A DNA stretch of 64,000 nucleotides from Mycolicibacterium chitae (GCF_900637205.1 NZ_LR134355.1:5332001-5396000), one strand, 5' to 3'; shown: positions 1 through 9,209, counted from the first letter of the stretch. The notes: generated from the letters alone by a model not told the origin. A program made the numbers and translations.

Positions 1-105
1 GAGGCTGCTGCCCGGGTCGTCGTAAGCCTGGGCGGTACCGGAGAATCCGACGAGCGCCGCCGTCACCATGCCGGCCACCAATCCCGCCGCTCCGAACCTC
101 TTCAT
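1..105 (-). CDS. N-terminus of an exported protein (cut by window edge)
   Basis: Only the first 35 codons are inside the window. They encode MKRFGAAGLVAGMVTAALVG followed by FSGTAQA-YDD, a typical Sec signal peptide: short basic start, hydrophobic core, small residues and a probable cut after AQA. The ATG is preceded by an AAGGGG ribosome binding site, and the ATG 5 bases further upstream is stopped at once. The mature protein lies outside, so its function cannot be given. It reads in the same direction as the next gene, about 200 bases away. Confidence 0.7.
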   Translation of the reverse strand, partial: MKRFGAAGLVAGMVTAALVGFSGTAQAYDDPGSSL

Positions 106-310
106 CCCATCGCCCCTTCTCCGTATCAAGTCCCACGCGGGTTGCCTCCCGCCACACCGGCTTCAACAGGGAATCCGGCGGTTTGATTCCGGAGCGTTTC
201 TCACTCGAGGTGTTCTGCCGCCCCGGAATCACGCTGGGACGACGCCAAAGAGGCGATGTACCAACGTGATTCCGACGCTGGGTCCACAGGGCCTCGCGGC
301 AACGAGTTCC

Positions 311-1288
311 TCAGGAGACCGTGACGTGGACGTGGTCGTAGTGGGCTGCCACTCGCCACATGGTGTAGTCGATGCCGAAGCGTCCCGCCTGCTGCTGCAG
401 GTCGGCGTTGATGGCGTCCCCCAGACCCATGTCCGAGCCGATCATGATGTCCACGGCGCGCCCGCTCGGGTGATCAGGAAGCGGGTCCGCCCGTACCCCG
501 CCGATCGACTGCACGCCGGGATAGGTGGCCATGATGTAGTCCGCAAGGATCCTCGCGTTGGGGACCAACCCGCGCATCCCGACCGTGGGAATGGGCGCGA
601 CCGGGCCCAACGCTGCCGTGACGGCCGCCGTCGGGAGGATCAGCCCGGCCTGCGCAGCGGGCGGGAGCGCGGCATAGCTCGCGTTGACCGCCGCCATCTG
701 GGTCCGCAGCTGGGCCCGCTTGTTCTGCAGATCTCCTCGCACGGCAACCGCCTCGTCGACGGCAGCCTTGGCTGCAGCCGCGGACTCCGCCGAGGCCGCC
801 TCGACGGCCTGCGCCTCCTCGTTCGCCCGGCGGAGGCCGCGCAGTTGTTCTGACATCTCGGTGTCGACCACCCGCTGAGTGGCCAGCGTGTCGATCAGGA
901 CCGCGGGCGACGAGGCGGTCAACATCGCGCTGACGTCGCCGGGCTGCCCGCCCATATAGATCGCGGCGGCGAACTTGTTCACCGCACCCTGGTGGGTGGC
1001 CAACTGCGTCGTGGTCGCTTCGAGCGCGGCCAGGTCGTCGGCGTATTTCTTGTCCGCCTCCGCCAGCAGCTGCAGCTTGTTGTCGAGGTCCGGCTGCGCG
1101 TTGAGGATGGTCTCGGACAGCTGTTCGGCCTCGCGGGACAGCTCGTGGATTCTCGCCACGCTGTCCTCGGCCTCTTCGGCGTAGGCCGCGCCGCCCGACA
1201 CCGCGCTCAGAGCCACCAATCCGACGAGAGCACCGACCACCGGCTTGTAGACGACGTGCTTCGCCACCGTCCGTGGGTGTACCTGCAA
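311..1288 (-). CDS. Exported coiled-coil protein with M15-like C-terminal domain
   Basis: 325 residues. A signal peptide (about residues 1-37, likely cut after AAYA) is followed by a long alanine- and glutamate-rich helical/coiled-coil region (about 40-210). A compact C-terminal domain (about 235-325) contains HPSGRAVDIMIG and ends HYDHVHVTVS. The HxxGxAxD plus HxH pattern is like that of M15/LAS zinc peptidases, so a role in peptidoglycan turnover is plausible but not shown. The architecture matches the other exported protein at 6506-7645. The start is TTG with AAAGGA upstream; no in-frame ATG fits the signal peptide better. It is probably a single-gene unit. Confidence 0.75.
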   Translation of the reverse strand: MQVHPRTVAKHVVYKPVVGALVGLVALSAVSGGAAYAEEAEDSVARIHELSREAEQLSETILNAQPDLDNKLQLLAEADKKYADDLAALEATTTQLATHQGAVNKFAAAIYMGGQPGDVSAMLTASSPAVLIDTLATQRVVDTEMSEQLRGLRRANEEAQAVEAASAESAAAAKAAVDEAVAVRGDLQNKRAQLRTQMAAVNASYAALPPAAQAGLILPTAAVTAALGPVAPIPTVGMRGLVPNARILADYIMATYPGVQSIGGVRADPLPDHPSGRAVDIMIGSDMGLGDAINADLQQQAGRFGIDYTMWRVAAHYDHVHVTVS

Positions 1289-1406
1289 GACTGCGTTTCC
1301 TTTGACGATATCGACGTCTGACCCGTCGAACTACCTGTTCATCTGGCGTAGTTGCCGTGCAGGTTACGGAAGCGGCGTCGGCCTTGTCCAACCGCAGGAC
1401 CAGGAT

Positions 1407-2831
1407 CTACTGCGGCGCGTACCCCACCGCGGCCTTCGTCTCCAGGAACTCGTCGAACCCGAAGTGACCCCACTCGCGGCCGTTGCCGCTGCGCTTGTAC
1501 CCGCCGAACGGTGCGCTGATGTCGAAGTTGTGGTTGATCGCGACCGAGCCGGCCCGGATGCGGCGGACCAGGGCGCGGGCGGTCTCCAGATCCGCGCCCG
1601 ACACGTAACCGGCCAGTCCGTACTCGGTGTCGTTGGCGATCTCCACGGCCTGGTCGAGATCGTCGTAGCCCAGAATGCAGAGCACCGGGCCGAAGATCTC
1701 CTCCTGGGCGATCGTCATGTCGTTGGTGACATTGGCGAACACGGTCGGTTTGACGTAGTAGCCGGTGTCGAGTCCGTCGGGGCGACCGACGCCGCCGACG
1801 ACGACGGTGGCGCCCTCGTCGGCGCCCTTCTGCAGCAGCCCCTGGATCTTGTCGAACTGCACCTTCGAGGCCACGGGCCCGATCGCGGTCTTCTCCGCCG
1901 GGTCGCCGACCTTGACCGCGCCCGCGATGTCGCGGGCGATGGCGGCGGCCTCCTCCATCCGGGAGTTCGGGACGAGCATCCGCGACGGGGCGTTGCAGCT
2001 CTGCCCGCTGTTGACCATCATCACCGACACCCCGGCGGCCACGCTCTTGGCGAAGTCGGCGTCGTCGAGCACGATGTTGGGGCTCTTACCGCCGAGTTCC
2101 TGCGTGACCCGCTTGACCGTCGGCGCCGCGTTCCTGGCGACCTCGATGCCGGCGCGGGTGGATCCGGTGAAGGACACCATGTCGATGTCGGGGTGGCTGG
2201 CCAGCGCGGTGCCCACGCCGGGTCCGTCGCCGTAAACCAGGTTGTACACCCCGGCGGGAACCCCGGCCGCGTCGATGATCTCGGTGAAGATCTGCGCGGA
2301 GTAGGGCGCCACCTCCGACGGCTTGAGCACCATGGTGTTGCCGGTGGCCATCGCGGGGAACACCTTGCAGGCGATCTGGTTGATGGGCCAGTTCCACGGC
2401 GTGATCAAGCCGCAGACCCCGATGGGCTCCTTGACCACCAGGGTGCTGCCGTGTTCCTCCTCGAACTGGAACTTCTTCAGCGCCTCGATGGCGGTGGCCA
2501 GGTGTCCCATGCCCATCTGGACCTGCGGGCCGGCCGCCAGGGACGCCGGGGCGCCCATCTCTTCGCTGACCGCGTCGGCCAGGTCGGCGGAACGCTTCTG
2601 GTACTCGGCCAGCACGGCGCCCAGCAGCGCGAGGCGCTCGTCGCGGGTGGTCTGCGACCAGGTGGTGAACGCCTTGCGGGCCGCCTCCACCGCGGCGTCG
2701 ACATCGGCCGCGCCGCCGATCGCGATCCGCCCGGAGACCTGCTCGGTGGTCGGGTTGTCGACGTCGAGGGTCTTGGGCTCGATCGGATCCACCCACTGGC
2801 CGTTGATGTAGAACTTCAGATACTCACGCAT
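1407..2831 (-). CDS. NAD(P)-dependent aldehyde dehydrogenase
   Basis: About 474 residues, normal for the ALDH superfamily. It shows TPWNWPINQ (cofactor site), FTGSTRAG, QELGGKSPNIVLDDAD with the catalytic Glu, and NSGQSCNAPSR with the catalytic Cys. It would oxidise an aldehyde to the acid in the cytoplasm; the substrate cannot be read from sequence. It is the third gene of a probable operon after two MpaB/DUF2236 genes (46- and 87-base gaps), so it may oxidise an aldehyde those proteins produce. A GTG three codons upstream (2840) is an alternative start; the ATG at 2831 sits behind GGGAG. Confidence 0.88.
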   Translation of the reverse strand: MREYLKFYINGQWVDPIEPKTLDVDNPTTEQVSGRIAIGGAADVDAAVEAARKAFTTWSQTTRDERLALLGAVLAEYQKRSADLADAVSEEMGAPASLAAGPQVQMGMGHLATAIEALKKFQFEEEHGSTLVVKEPIGVCGLITPWNWPINQIACKVFPAMATGNTMVLKPSEVAPYSAQIFTEIIDAAGVPAGVYNLVYGDGPGVGTALASHPDIDMVSFTGSTRAGIEVARNAAPTVKRVTQELGGKSPNIVLDDADFAKSVAAGVSVMMVNSGQSCNAPSRMLVPNSRMEEAAAIARDIAGAVKVGDPAEKTAIGPVASKVQFDKIQGLLQKGADEGATVVVGGVGRPDGLDTGYYVKPTVFANVTNDMTIAQEEIFGPVLCILGYDDLDQAVEIANDTEYGLAGYVSGADLETARALVRRIRAGSVAINHNFDISAPFGGYKRSGNGREWGHFGFDEFLETKAAVGYAPQ

Positions 2832-2876
2832 GGCTCCCACTCTTCCAGCTTCGGTTCGGTTGTGGACACAGCGGTC

Positions 2877-4265
2877 TTATCCGGTGAAGCCCTCGCCCCG
2901 GGTGGACTGGTCGTGGTGGGTGTAGGTCAGCGGGATCTGCTTGCCGCGGGCGACCTTGTTCAGCATCGCGATCCGCTCCCGGGCCGCTGCACCCGTGCGC
3001 TTGCGGTGTTCCCGGCGCGGGTTGGAGAACGGCAGCCTGTCTCCCACCCGGGCGAGGGCGACGTTGAGCTTGGTGAAGTTCTCGAAGATCCGCACCCGTC
3101 GCTCGAAGTTGTAGCCCAGCGGTTCGAACAGCGAGCCCGCGATCATCGCCTCGATCTGCTGATATCCGAAGACGACGCCGGCCGGGGCGAGCGCGATGGT
3201 GGCCGTGAGCTGATTGGCGTAGCGCGCCACCAGCTTCTTGGCCCAGTCGGGCATGGTCTCGGTCAGGGTCTTGATGTGGTCGGGGCCGGCGATGGCGTCG
3301 ACGAGTTCGGCACGCCACGGCGACGGATTGCCGCCCCGGGCCAGGACATAGTTCAACGACTTGATCAGCTCGAGCCCGTTCGGCGAGTGCAGCAGTTCCG
3401 GGGCGCCCCACAGCCGCCCGGAGTACGACGAGTATTCGGCGAGATCCTCGAGTTGCTGGGCGGTCAGCTTGCGTCCGAAGCCGTGGTCGACGAGCCGGCC
3501 GAGCAGCATCCCGCTGCCGAAGCCGAGCAGCGATGTCACCGGGATGGGCTCGCCGAACTTGAGGTAGACCTTGTCGCCCCACTTGCGCCGCAGCCCCCTG
3601 CTGACCAGGGCGTGCATGAGCCGCACCCGCACCACATCCTGGAAGGCCTCCGAGTTGCGGTCGAAGATGTCGGGCAGCGTGAATTGCGAGAACACCCGGG
3701 CGGTCTCGATGAAGCGGCGGGGGCCGTCGTCGGCGAACCGACCGGTGGCGCCGGTGGACGCCGAGATGTCGCCGGTCATCGCGGTCTCGTAGAACGCCCA
3801 CCCCTGGATGATCGTGGTGGCGGCCCTGGTGCTGGCCATCGCCAGCATCCGGCCGCGCTCGGCGGAGACCAGATCGAACTGGCCGGGCAGCTGATCCAGA
3901 TGCTCGAAGAGGTCGACGAGTTCCTGGGGTGGGTCCTCGACCGTGTCGATGCCCTGGGTCAGCGCCTGCTCGAACAGCGCGCGGCCCTTCTCGTGGCCGA
4001 TGCGCTCGAAAGCGTCGACGACGCCGATCATGTGTTCGTCGCGCTGCCAGAAGTAGTCGTCGCGCAGCCGCGTGAGCTCGTTGGGTTCGACCTCTTTGTC
4101 GATGTCGATCCACTGGCCGAACATGAATTCGCGCATGTGCCGCCACTGGTCGGCGAAGTGGTCGCGGCCCGGCGGGATGGGCCGCAGCGGCTTCTCGGGA
4201 TGGTCGCGCCGGTTGAACTCGACGTCCTCGAGCAGGATTTCCGGACGTTCACCGGTGACAGTCAT
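2877..4265 (-). CDS. MpaB/DUF2236-family oxygenase-like protein
   Basis: 462 residues of the DUF2236 family, which includes fungal MpaB and is related to the haem-containing rubber oxygenase Lcp. The RVRLMHALV segment near residue 218 carries the family His expected to bind haem. There is no signal peptide, so it is probably cytoplasmic. It lies 87 bases after a paralogue and before an aldehyde dehydrogenase in one direction, suggesting oxidative cleavage that yields an aldehyde; that role is inference. The ATG is preceded by AAGGGA. The substrate is unknown. Confidence 0.8.
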   Translation of the reverse strand: MTVTGERPEILLEDVEFNRRDHPEKPLRPIPPGRDHFADQWRHMREFMFGQWIDIDKEVEPNELTRLRDDYFWQRDEHMIGVVDAFERIGHEKGRALFEQALTQGIDTVEDPPQELVDLFEHLDQLPGQFDLVSAERGRMLAMASTRAATTIIQGWAFYETAMTGDISASTGATGRFADDGPRRFIETARVFSQFTLPDIFDRNSEAFQDVVRVRLMHALVSRGLRRKWGDKVYLKFGEPIPVTSLLGFGSGMLLGRLVDHGFGRKLTAQQLEDLAEYSSYSGRLWGAPELLHSPNGLELIKSLNYVLARGGNPSPWRAELVDAIAGPDHIKTLTETMPDWAKKLVARYANQLTATIALAPAGVVFGYQQIEAMIAGSLFEPLGYNFERRVRIFENFTKLNVALARVGDRLPFSNPRREHRKRTGAAARERIAMLNKVARGKQIPLTYTHHDQSTRGEGFTG

Positions 4266-4352
4266 GCGGTAAATCCCTTCGCTGAGTAATAGGGCACTGA
4301 TTTCGACGTTAGCTCAGGACCTCGCCGATGTGAACAGTCATTCCGCGGGGCA

Positions 4353-5576
4353 TCAGGCGACCTGGCCGACGTGGGCGGCGGACTCGCCGATGGTGGCCGG
4401 GGTGCCGGCGCCGATCATGGTGCGCATCAGTTGCTGATGTTCGCGGCGGCCGCGGGCATCGGCGCGCTCCAGTCCGCCCGGCAGCGTCAGTGCGGCGAGG
4501 CTGCGCGCAAGGTTCACCGGCAGCCGCAGCAGCGGGTACCACGGCAGCGCGTAGGACGGCAGACCCAGGGAGCGCACCGCGCGCCGCCCCAGGAAGGCGC
4601 TGGTGATCGACAGATGCTGGGCGCGCGCCAGCCGGCGACGCAGATTCGGCAACACGTCGTAGTGCCAGACCAGCGGGTCCTCGACCATGGGCACCGCCAG
4701 CTGCCGGCTGGATTCGTCCGGTGCGGCCAGCGCGGACAGCGTGTGGGCCAGCACCCGGACGCTGTCGCGGAAATCCGTTGGCAGCCACTGATCTTCGACG
4801 CCGATCAGCCAGCCCACGTAGCGGGTCAAGTGCGCGACCGCGCCGTATTCGGCGGGCGAGAGGACCACCCCCATGCCGGCGACGCCGACCGCCGGGGCGA
4901 CCAGCGCACCGACCAGGGTGGCGGCCATGTCGGTCTGATTGATCGGCAGGCCCCACTCGTCGGCGCGCCAGTCGGGCATGGCCGAGACGTGCCGTCGGAC
5001 CAGCGAGTGGATCAGCCGCACCCGGATGGTGGACCGGTACCCGAGCCCGAGCGGCTCGAGGCCGTCTTCGGAGATCACGTCCATGGCCCACTGCATGGTC
5101 TCGGCGAATCGCTTGTTGGAGCCCTTCTCCAGCGCACCGGTGCGCAGCAGCGTCTTGTTGAATCCGGAGAACTGATAGCCGCCGAGCAGCGAGACGTCCC
5201 GGGCGACGTACATGCCGTCGGCGCCGCCGCGGCGCAGCGCGCGCTGCCCCTTGCGCACGGTGTCCGGGTCCACCCAGTCGGGCCGCGCCTCGTAGGTCTC
5301 GAAGAATTCGCGCAGCGGTTGCGGGGCATCGGGAACGGTGGCGATGCCGTCGCTCAGGGCGCGTTCGAACAGCGGGCGGGTCTGCGCCATGCCGACCTCG
5401 GCCATCCAGGCGACGAGGCGGTCCATCGGCTCGTCGCCGACGGTGAGCCGCTCGCCGAGCAACTGCCACTGCTGCGGCGACGGATCCTTGATGGCCAGCG
5501 CCGTCGCGATGGCGCGCACACCGGCGGGAATCGGCCGCGGTCGGTCCGGGTGGCGCGTCGGAATGGCCACGCTCAT
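4353..5576 (-). CDS. MpaB/DUF2236-family oxygenase-like protein, first gene of operon
   Basis: About 407 residues from the ATG at 5576. An ATG at 5600 is also in frame but leaves less room for the promoter, and GAGGGGG lies suitably before 5576. Like its downstream paralogue it has the IRVRLIHSLVRRHVS segment with the conserved His, plus a hydrophobic stretch near the middle (ALVAPAVGVAGMGVVLS). It starts a probable three-gene operon. An 18-bp inverted repeat (5603-5620) sits just upstream and recurs upstream of the third MpaB gene in this window. Confidence 0.8.
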   Translation of the reverse strand: MSVAIPTRHPDRPRPIPAGVRAIATALAIKDPSPQQWQLLGERLTVGDEPMDRLVAWMAEVGMAQTRPLFERALSDGIATVPDAPQPLREFFETYEARPDWVDPDTVRKGQRALRRGGADGMYVARDVSLLGGYQFSGFNKTLLRTGALEKGSNKRFAETMQWAMDVISEDGLEPLGLGYRSTIRVRLIHSLVRRHVSAMPDWRADEWGLPINQTDMAATLVGALVAPAVGVAGMGVVLSPAEYGAVAHLTRYVGWLIGVEDQWLPTDFRDSVRVLAHTLSALAAPDESSRQLAVPMVEDPLVWHYDVLPNLRRRLARAQHLSITSAFLGRRAVRSLGLPSYALPWYPLLRLPVNLARSLAALTLPGGLERADARGRREHQQLMRTMIGAGTPATIGESAAHVGQVA

Positions 5577-5602
5577 GACGGGAGGCCCCCTCGAACTCAT
5601 TC

Positions 5603-5620
5603 TGACAACCTATGTAGTCA
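5603..5620. promoter_or_regulatory. Candidate operator, TGACTAC-N4-GTTGTCA
   Basis: The minus strand reads TGACTACATAGGTTGTCA, an imperfect palindrome (TGACTAC/GTTGTCA) directly before the MpaB operon. The same two half-sites with the same 4-base spacer length occur at 43411-43428 before another MpaB gene. TetR-type repressors often bind such sites, but no regulator gene is adjacent. Function is inferred from position and repetition only. Confidence 0.55.
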
Positions 5621-5703
5621 AAACAGTAGGCTCGGCGTTCGGCGCTGTCAACGCACGGCGCGGCACCGCTGTTCACACCTGCCACTTTGTTAACATCCCC
5701 GGC

Positions 5704-6504
5704 GTGCGGGACACACCGAGCGGCCCAGGGTCGCGCGCGGTTTCTCGGCGCGAGGCACTGCGCTACGCCGCCGCCGCCTCCGCGGTGGCCGGCCTGGGTG
5801 CAACGGCCGCCGGGGTCGCGGCGCCCACGGCGTCGGCCGCCGGGGCCACGCTGATCGACTTCGCCATGAAACAGATCCCGGCCGAGGCCATCCGCGCCGC
5901 CGGGCACGCCGGCGTCATCAACTACGTGTCGACGTCACGACCCGGATCGTCGTTCGGGGCCAAGCCGATCACGCTGCCCTACGCCCGCTCCCTGCACGCC
6001 GCGGGCCTGGTGATCGTCAGCAACTTCCAGTACGGCAAGCCGGGCGGCACCGCACCGTCGGACTTCACCCGCGGGTTCGCCGGCGGCGTCGCCGACGCGC
6101 GCACCGCCTGGCAGTTGCATACCGCGGCCGGCGGCGGCCAGACTGCACCGGTCTACTTCAGTGTCGACGACGACATCGACCGCAACACCTGGAACACCGT
6201 GGCGCTGCCGTGGTTTCGCGGCATCAACTCGGTGATCGGGGTACTGCGCACCGGTGTCTACGGGGGCATCGACGTCTGCGAGTGGGCGATCGCCGACGGT
6301 GTCATCGGGCGGTCGAGCACGCCTGGCAAGGCGTGGGCCTGGCAGACCCGGTCGTGGTCTCGCGGCAAGATCCACCCCGCCGCCGTCCTCTACCAGCGCA
6401 TCATCGACACCGCGTCGAACCCGGGTCCATTGGTCGGCGGCAGCCGCGTCGACGTCAACGACGTGCTGGCCGCCGACGTCGGCCAGTGGAACCTGCACCC
6501 CTGA
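5704..6504 (+). CDS. Tat-exported DUF1906 (Rv2525c-like, glycoside-hydrolase-like) protein
   Basis: 266 residues from a GTG start; the open frame extends further upstream but the signal sequence fixes this start. Residues about 14-48 form a twin-arginine signal: SRREALRYAAAASAVAGLG, ending in a small-residue cut site near ASAA. The mature part starts a TIM-barrel-like DUF1906 domain (INYVSTSRPGSSF, VSNFQYGK, VYFSVDDDID, GVYGG). Rv2525c of M. tuberculosis is the known relative, a Tat substrate linked to the cell wall. The stop codon is separated by a single base from that of the convergent gene at 6506. Confidence 0.85.
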   Translation: MRDTPSGPGSRAVSRREALRYAAAASAVAGLGATAAGVAAPTASAAGATLIDFAMKQIPAEAIRAAGHAGVINYVSTSRPGSSFGAKPITLPYARSLHAAGLVIVSNFQYGKPGGTAPSDFTRGFAGGVADARTAWQLHTAAGGGQTAPVYFSVDDDIDRNTWNTVALPWFRGINSVIGVLRTGVYGGIDVCEWAIADGVIGRSSTPGKAWAWQTRSWSRGKIHPAAVLYQRIIDTASNPGPLVGGSRVDVNDVLAADVGQWNLHP

Positions 6505-6505
6505 A

Positions 6506-7645
6506 TCAGCGGCGCGGCGTCGTGGTGATGTGCACGTGGTCGTAGTGGCCGTAACCCGTCGCCTGCGGACCCGCCGGCGTGTAATAGGTGCCGCGCCAGA
6601 TCACGTCCTGTAGCCCGAACCGGCCCGCGTTCTCCAGGGCGAAAGCCATGATCGCATCGCCGAGCGCGATGCCCTCCGGGGTGTTGTGGTTGGGGATCAT
6701 GATGTCGATGGCCAGACCGCTGGGATGCCACGGCTTGGAGTCCGGCCGCACCCCGCCGATCTCGGCGATCTGGGGGAACCGGGCGCTGACGGCCCGGGCG
6801 GCCACGATGGAGTTCGGCTGCAGCCCCGCCTCGCTCGCGACGCCGACGGGCAACACCTCGGGGAGGTCGACGCGGGCCGCGGTCAGCAGGGGGTTGCTCT
6901 CGACGGGCGGCTCGCCGGGCAACGCGAGGATCGCCGGGTCCTCCGGCGGGGCCGGCGGTGCTTCCGGCGCGGGCGGCGCCGCCTCTGGTGGGGGCGCGCT
7001 GTCGACGATCGCCTGCTGCTGCGGGGTCAGCGTGGCGTACTGCGCCTCGGCGGCGGCGATCTGCCGCAGCAGTTCCTTCCACTTGCCCTGCAGGTCCGCG
7101 CGCACCGCGGTGGCCTGCTCGGCCGCGGCGCGGGCTTCGGCGGCCGACTTCTCCGAGGCCGCGGCGGCGGTGGCGGCACGCTGGCGGGCCGCGTGCAAGC
7201 CCGCCAACTGGTCGGCCGTGATGTCGGCGACGGCGCGCTGCAGCGACAGCCGGTCGATGAGCTGTTGGGGCGACCCGGCGGTCAGCACCGCGGCCATCGC
7301 GCCGGTGCGCCCGCTCATGTAGGTCATCGCCGCCACCCGGTTGGCCGCCTCCTGGTGGGGCTGCAGTTCGGCGTTGACGACGGCCAGGGTCTCGGCGTCG
7401 GCGCGGTGGCGTTCCTCGGCGGCGACCTGCTCGGCGAGCTTGGCGTCGGCCTCGTGCTGAGCCGCGGTGACGGCCTCGCGCGTCTGCACCGCCTGCTGGG
7501 ACAACTCCTCGAGTTTGGCCATCGCGTCGGCGGCGGGATCGGCGTTCACGCTCGCGACCGAAGCCGAGAAGACCAAGACCGTGGCCGCCGAACAGCACAC
7601 CACTCGCCGCACAGAACGGCGCGCCCAGGTCATACGGATTGTCAC
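6506..7645 (-). CDS. Exported coiled-coil protein with M15-like C-terminal domain
   Basis: 379 residues: signal peptide (about 1-35, ending SVNA-DPAAD), a long coiled coil (about 40-215), a Pro/Ala-rich linker near 220-250 (EAAPPAPEAPPAPPEDP), and a C-terminal domain with HPSGLAIDIMIPNH and HYDHVHITTTPRR. It has the same layout as 311-1288, and its last 80 residues closely match the orphan fragment at 22949-23189. The start is GTG at 7645; ATG at 7633 is possible. With GTG, the AAGGAC ribosome binding site lies in a perfect hairpin (7645-7666). Confidence 0.78.
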   Translation of the reverse strand: MTIRMTWARRSVRRVVCCSAATVLVFSASVASVNADPAADAMAKLEELSQQAVQTREAVTAAQHEADAKLAEQVAAEERHRADAETLAVVNAELQPHQEAANRVAAMTYMSGRTGAMAAVLTAGSPQQLIDRLSLQRAVADITADQLAGLHAARQRAATAAAASEKSAAEARAAAEQATAVRADLQGKWKELLRQIAAAEAQYATLTPQQQAIVDSAPPPEAAPPAPEAPPAPPEDPAILALPGEPPVESNPLLTAARVDLPEVLPVGVASEAGLQPNSIVAARAVSARFPQIAEIGGVRPDSKPWHPSGLAIDIMIPNHNTPEGIALGDAIMAFALENAGRFGLQDVIWRGTYYTPAGPQATGYGHYDHVHITTTPRR

Positions 7646-7666
7646 GGTCCTTCACTGCAAGGACCG
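7645..7666 (-). promoter_or_regulatory. Perfect hairpin covering the ribosome binding site
   Basis: CGGTCCTT and AAGGACCG form a perfect 8-bp stem with a 6-base loop. On the mRNA for the gene starting at 7645, the AAGGAC Shine-Dalgarno lies in the 3' arm and the stem ends on the first base of the GTG start. Such a stem could hold back translation. Seen in sequence; the effect is inferred. Confidence 0.4.
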
Positions 7667-7743
7667 CTCGTGGCCCAGCTGTCTACGTCCTCGGACAGGC
7701 TACGAACTGGTTGGTGGGATGTCCACCCGTGAGGGCGGATTCG

Positions 7744-8337
7744 TCAGATGCGCGGCGGGGTCAGCTTCGCCGCGCGGTACGGCGCCGTGCGGCTGGGCTT
7801 GTCGGGCCCGCCGCTACCGGGCGCGGGGACATCCGAGGTGACCACGATTACCTCACTGGGCTCATCTCCCACTTGCCGCAGCTTGTGCGGCGCCGCGGCG
7901 TCGAAGTACGCACAGTCGCCGGTGTCGAGTCGAGTGACCTCCCCGTTGTAATTCAGCTCGACGGCGCCTCGGTGCACGAACAGGAATTCCTGACCCGGAT
8001 GCGTCGGCTGTGGGTACGCGCTGAACTGCCGGCCCGGGCGCGCCGCAAACGGTGACATCGACTTGCCGAGCATTCGCTCCGCGATGGCGTGGTGCCGGGC
8101 CGAACCGCGGTCTGCAGCGCGTCCGACGGCAAAGGTGGTGACCTCCGGATCGTCCGAAAAAAGCTGTGCGACATCCGCATCGAGTGCGCTGGCGATCTTC
8201 AGCGCCGCCGCCACCGACGGCACGCTCTGCCCACGTTCCACCTTGGACAGATAGCTCTTGGTCAGGCCGGTGCCCACCGCCAGCTCATCCAACGTCATCC
8301 CGCGCTGCTGCCGCACCGCACGTACCAAACCACTCAC
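7744..8337 (-). CDS. XRE-family regulator with cupin domain
   Basis: 197 residues. The N-terminal helix-turn-helix (about 1-60) has RQQRGMTLDELAVGTGLTKS and SKVERGQSVPSV. A C-terminal cupin (about 105-170) has HPGQEFLFVHRGAVELNYNG and GDCAYFDAAAPH, a fold that usually binds a small ligand. It faces the aldolase/DapA-family operon across an 86-base gap that holds repeated GTGTC/GACAC elements, so it probably controls that operon and itself. The ligand is unknown. Confidence 0.85.
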   Translation of the reverse strand: MSGLVRAVRQQRGMTLDELAVGTGLTKSYLSKVERGQSVPSVAAALKIASALDADVAQLFSDDPEVTTFAVGRAADRGSARHHAIAERMLGKSMSPFAARPGRQFSAYPQPTHPGQEFLFVHRGAVELNYNGEVTRLDTGDCAYFDAAAPHKLRQVGDEPSEVIVVTSDVPAPGSGGPDKPSRTAPYRAAKLTPPRI

Positions 8338-8423
8338 GTCAACGCACTATACGCGCTTTGCCTATATGACACACGTTGTCCTACAGTGTCTATCGTGTCC
8401 CAGACGAAACTTGAGGGAGAACG

Positions 8424-9209
8424 ATGAGCAGCACTTTGCAGGACTCCAAGGACGACCTGATGCGCCGCGCGCTCGACGATCTGAGCCGCAATGTCGCGGA
8501 CTCGGAACTCACGCCGCGGGCGAAGCTCGCGCTGACCTGCCGCGCCCTGTTCGACGCCGGCCACGACTCCGGGCTGGCGGGCCAGATCACCGCCCGCGCC
8601 GAAACACCCGGCACCTACTACACCCAGCGCCTCGGGCTGGGCTTCGACGAGATCACCGCGGGCAACCTGCTCGTGGTCGACGAGGGCCTCAACGTGCTCG
8701 AGGGGACGGGAATGGCCAACCCGGCCAACCGATTCCATTCCTGGATCTACCGCGCCCGGCCGGACGTCCAGTGCATTGTGCACACCCACCCATTTCACGT
8801 TGCGGCGCTCTCGATGCTAGAGGTCCCGTTGATGGTCTCCCAGATGGACATCGCACCGCTGTATGACGATTGCGCGTTCCTTGCGGACTGGCCCGGCGTG
8901 CCGGTGGGCAACGAGGAAGGCGAGATCATCTCCGCTGCCCTCGGCGACAAGAAGGCGATCCTGCTGGCCCACCACGGCCACGTCGTCGCCGGCGCCAGCA
9001 TCGAAGAGGCCTGCTCGCTGGCCATGCTGATCGAGCGGGGGGCCAAGCTCCAACTTGCCGCCATGGCCGCCGGGACCATCGCCCCGCTGCCCGACCGGCT
9101 GGCGCGCGAGGCCCACGACTGGACGCTGAGGCCCAAGCGCAGCCAGGCCAACTTCGCCTACTACGCCCGCCGCGCGCTGCGCAACCACCCCGACGCCCTC
9201 GAAAACTGA
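8424..9209 (+). CDS. Class II aldolase/adducin-family protein
   Basis: 261 residues. Typical metal-site motifs are visible: an H-x-H pair in CIVHTHPFHVAALSM and a later H in LLAHHGHVVAG, giving the three His ligands for the divalent metal; GLGFDEITAGNLLVVD is also family-like. Members cleave or epimerise sugar phosphates or related hydroxy acids. GAGGGAGAACG lies just before the ATG. It is the first gene of an operon with the DapA-family gene 26 bases on, opposite an XRE-cupin regulator. The pair suggests breakdown of a hydroxy-/keto-acid, substrate unknown. Confidence 0.85.
   Translation: MSSTLQDSKDDLMRRALDDLSRNVADSELTPRAKLALTCRALFDAGHDSGLAGQITARAETPGTYYTQRLGLGFDEITAGNLLVVDEGLNVLEGTGMANPANRFHSWIYRARPDVQCIVHTHPFHVAALSMLEVPLMVSQMDIAPLYDDCAFLADWPGVPVGNEEGEIISAALGDKKAILLAHHGHVVAGASIEEACSLAMLIERGAKLQLAAMAAGTIAPLPDRLAREAHDWTLRPKRSQANFAYYARRALRNHPDALEN

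Noticed and set aside
1302..4289. A 995-codon plus-strand open frame
   Set aside because: It lies opposite the aldehyde dehydrogenase and MpaB genes, which have clear motifs and ribosome sites. Its Gly/Val/Asp/His-rich content is typical of an antisense frame in high-GC DNA.
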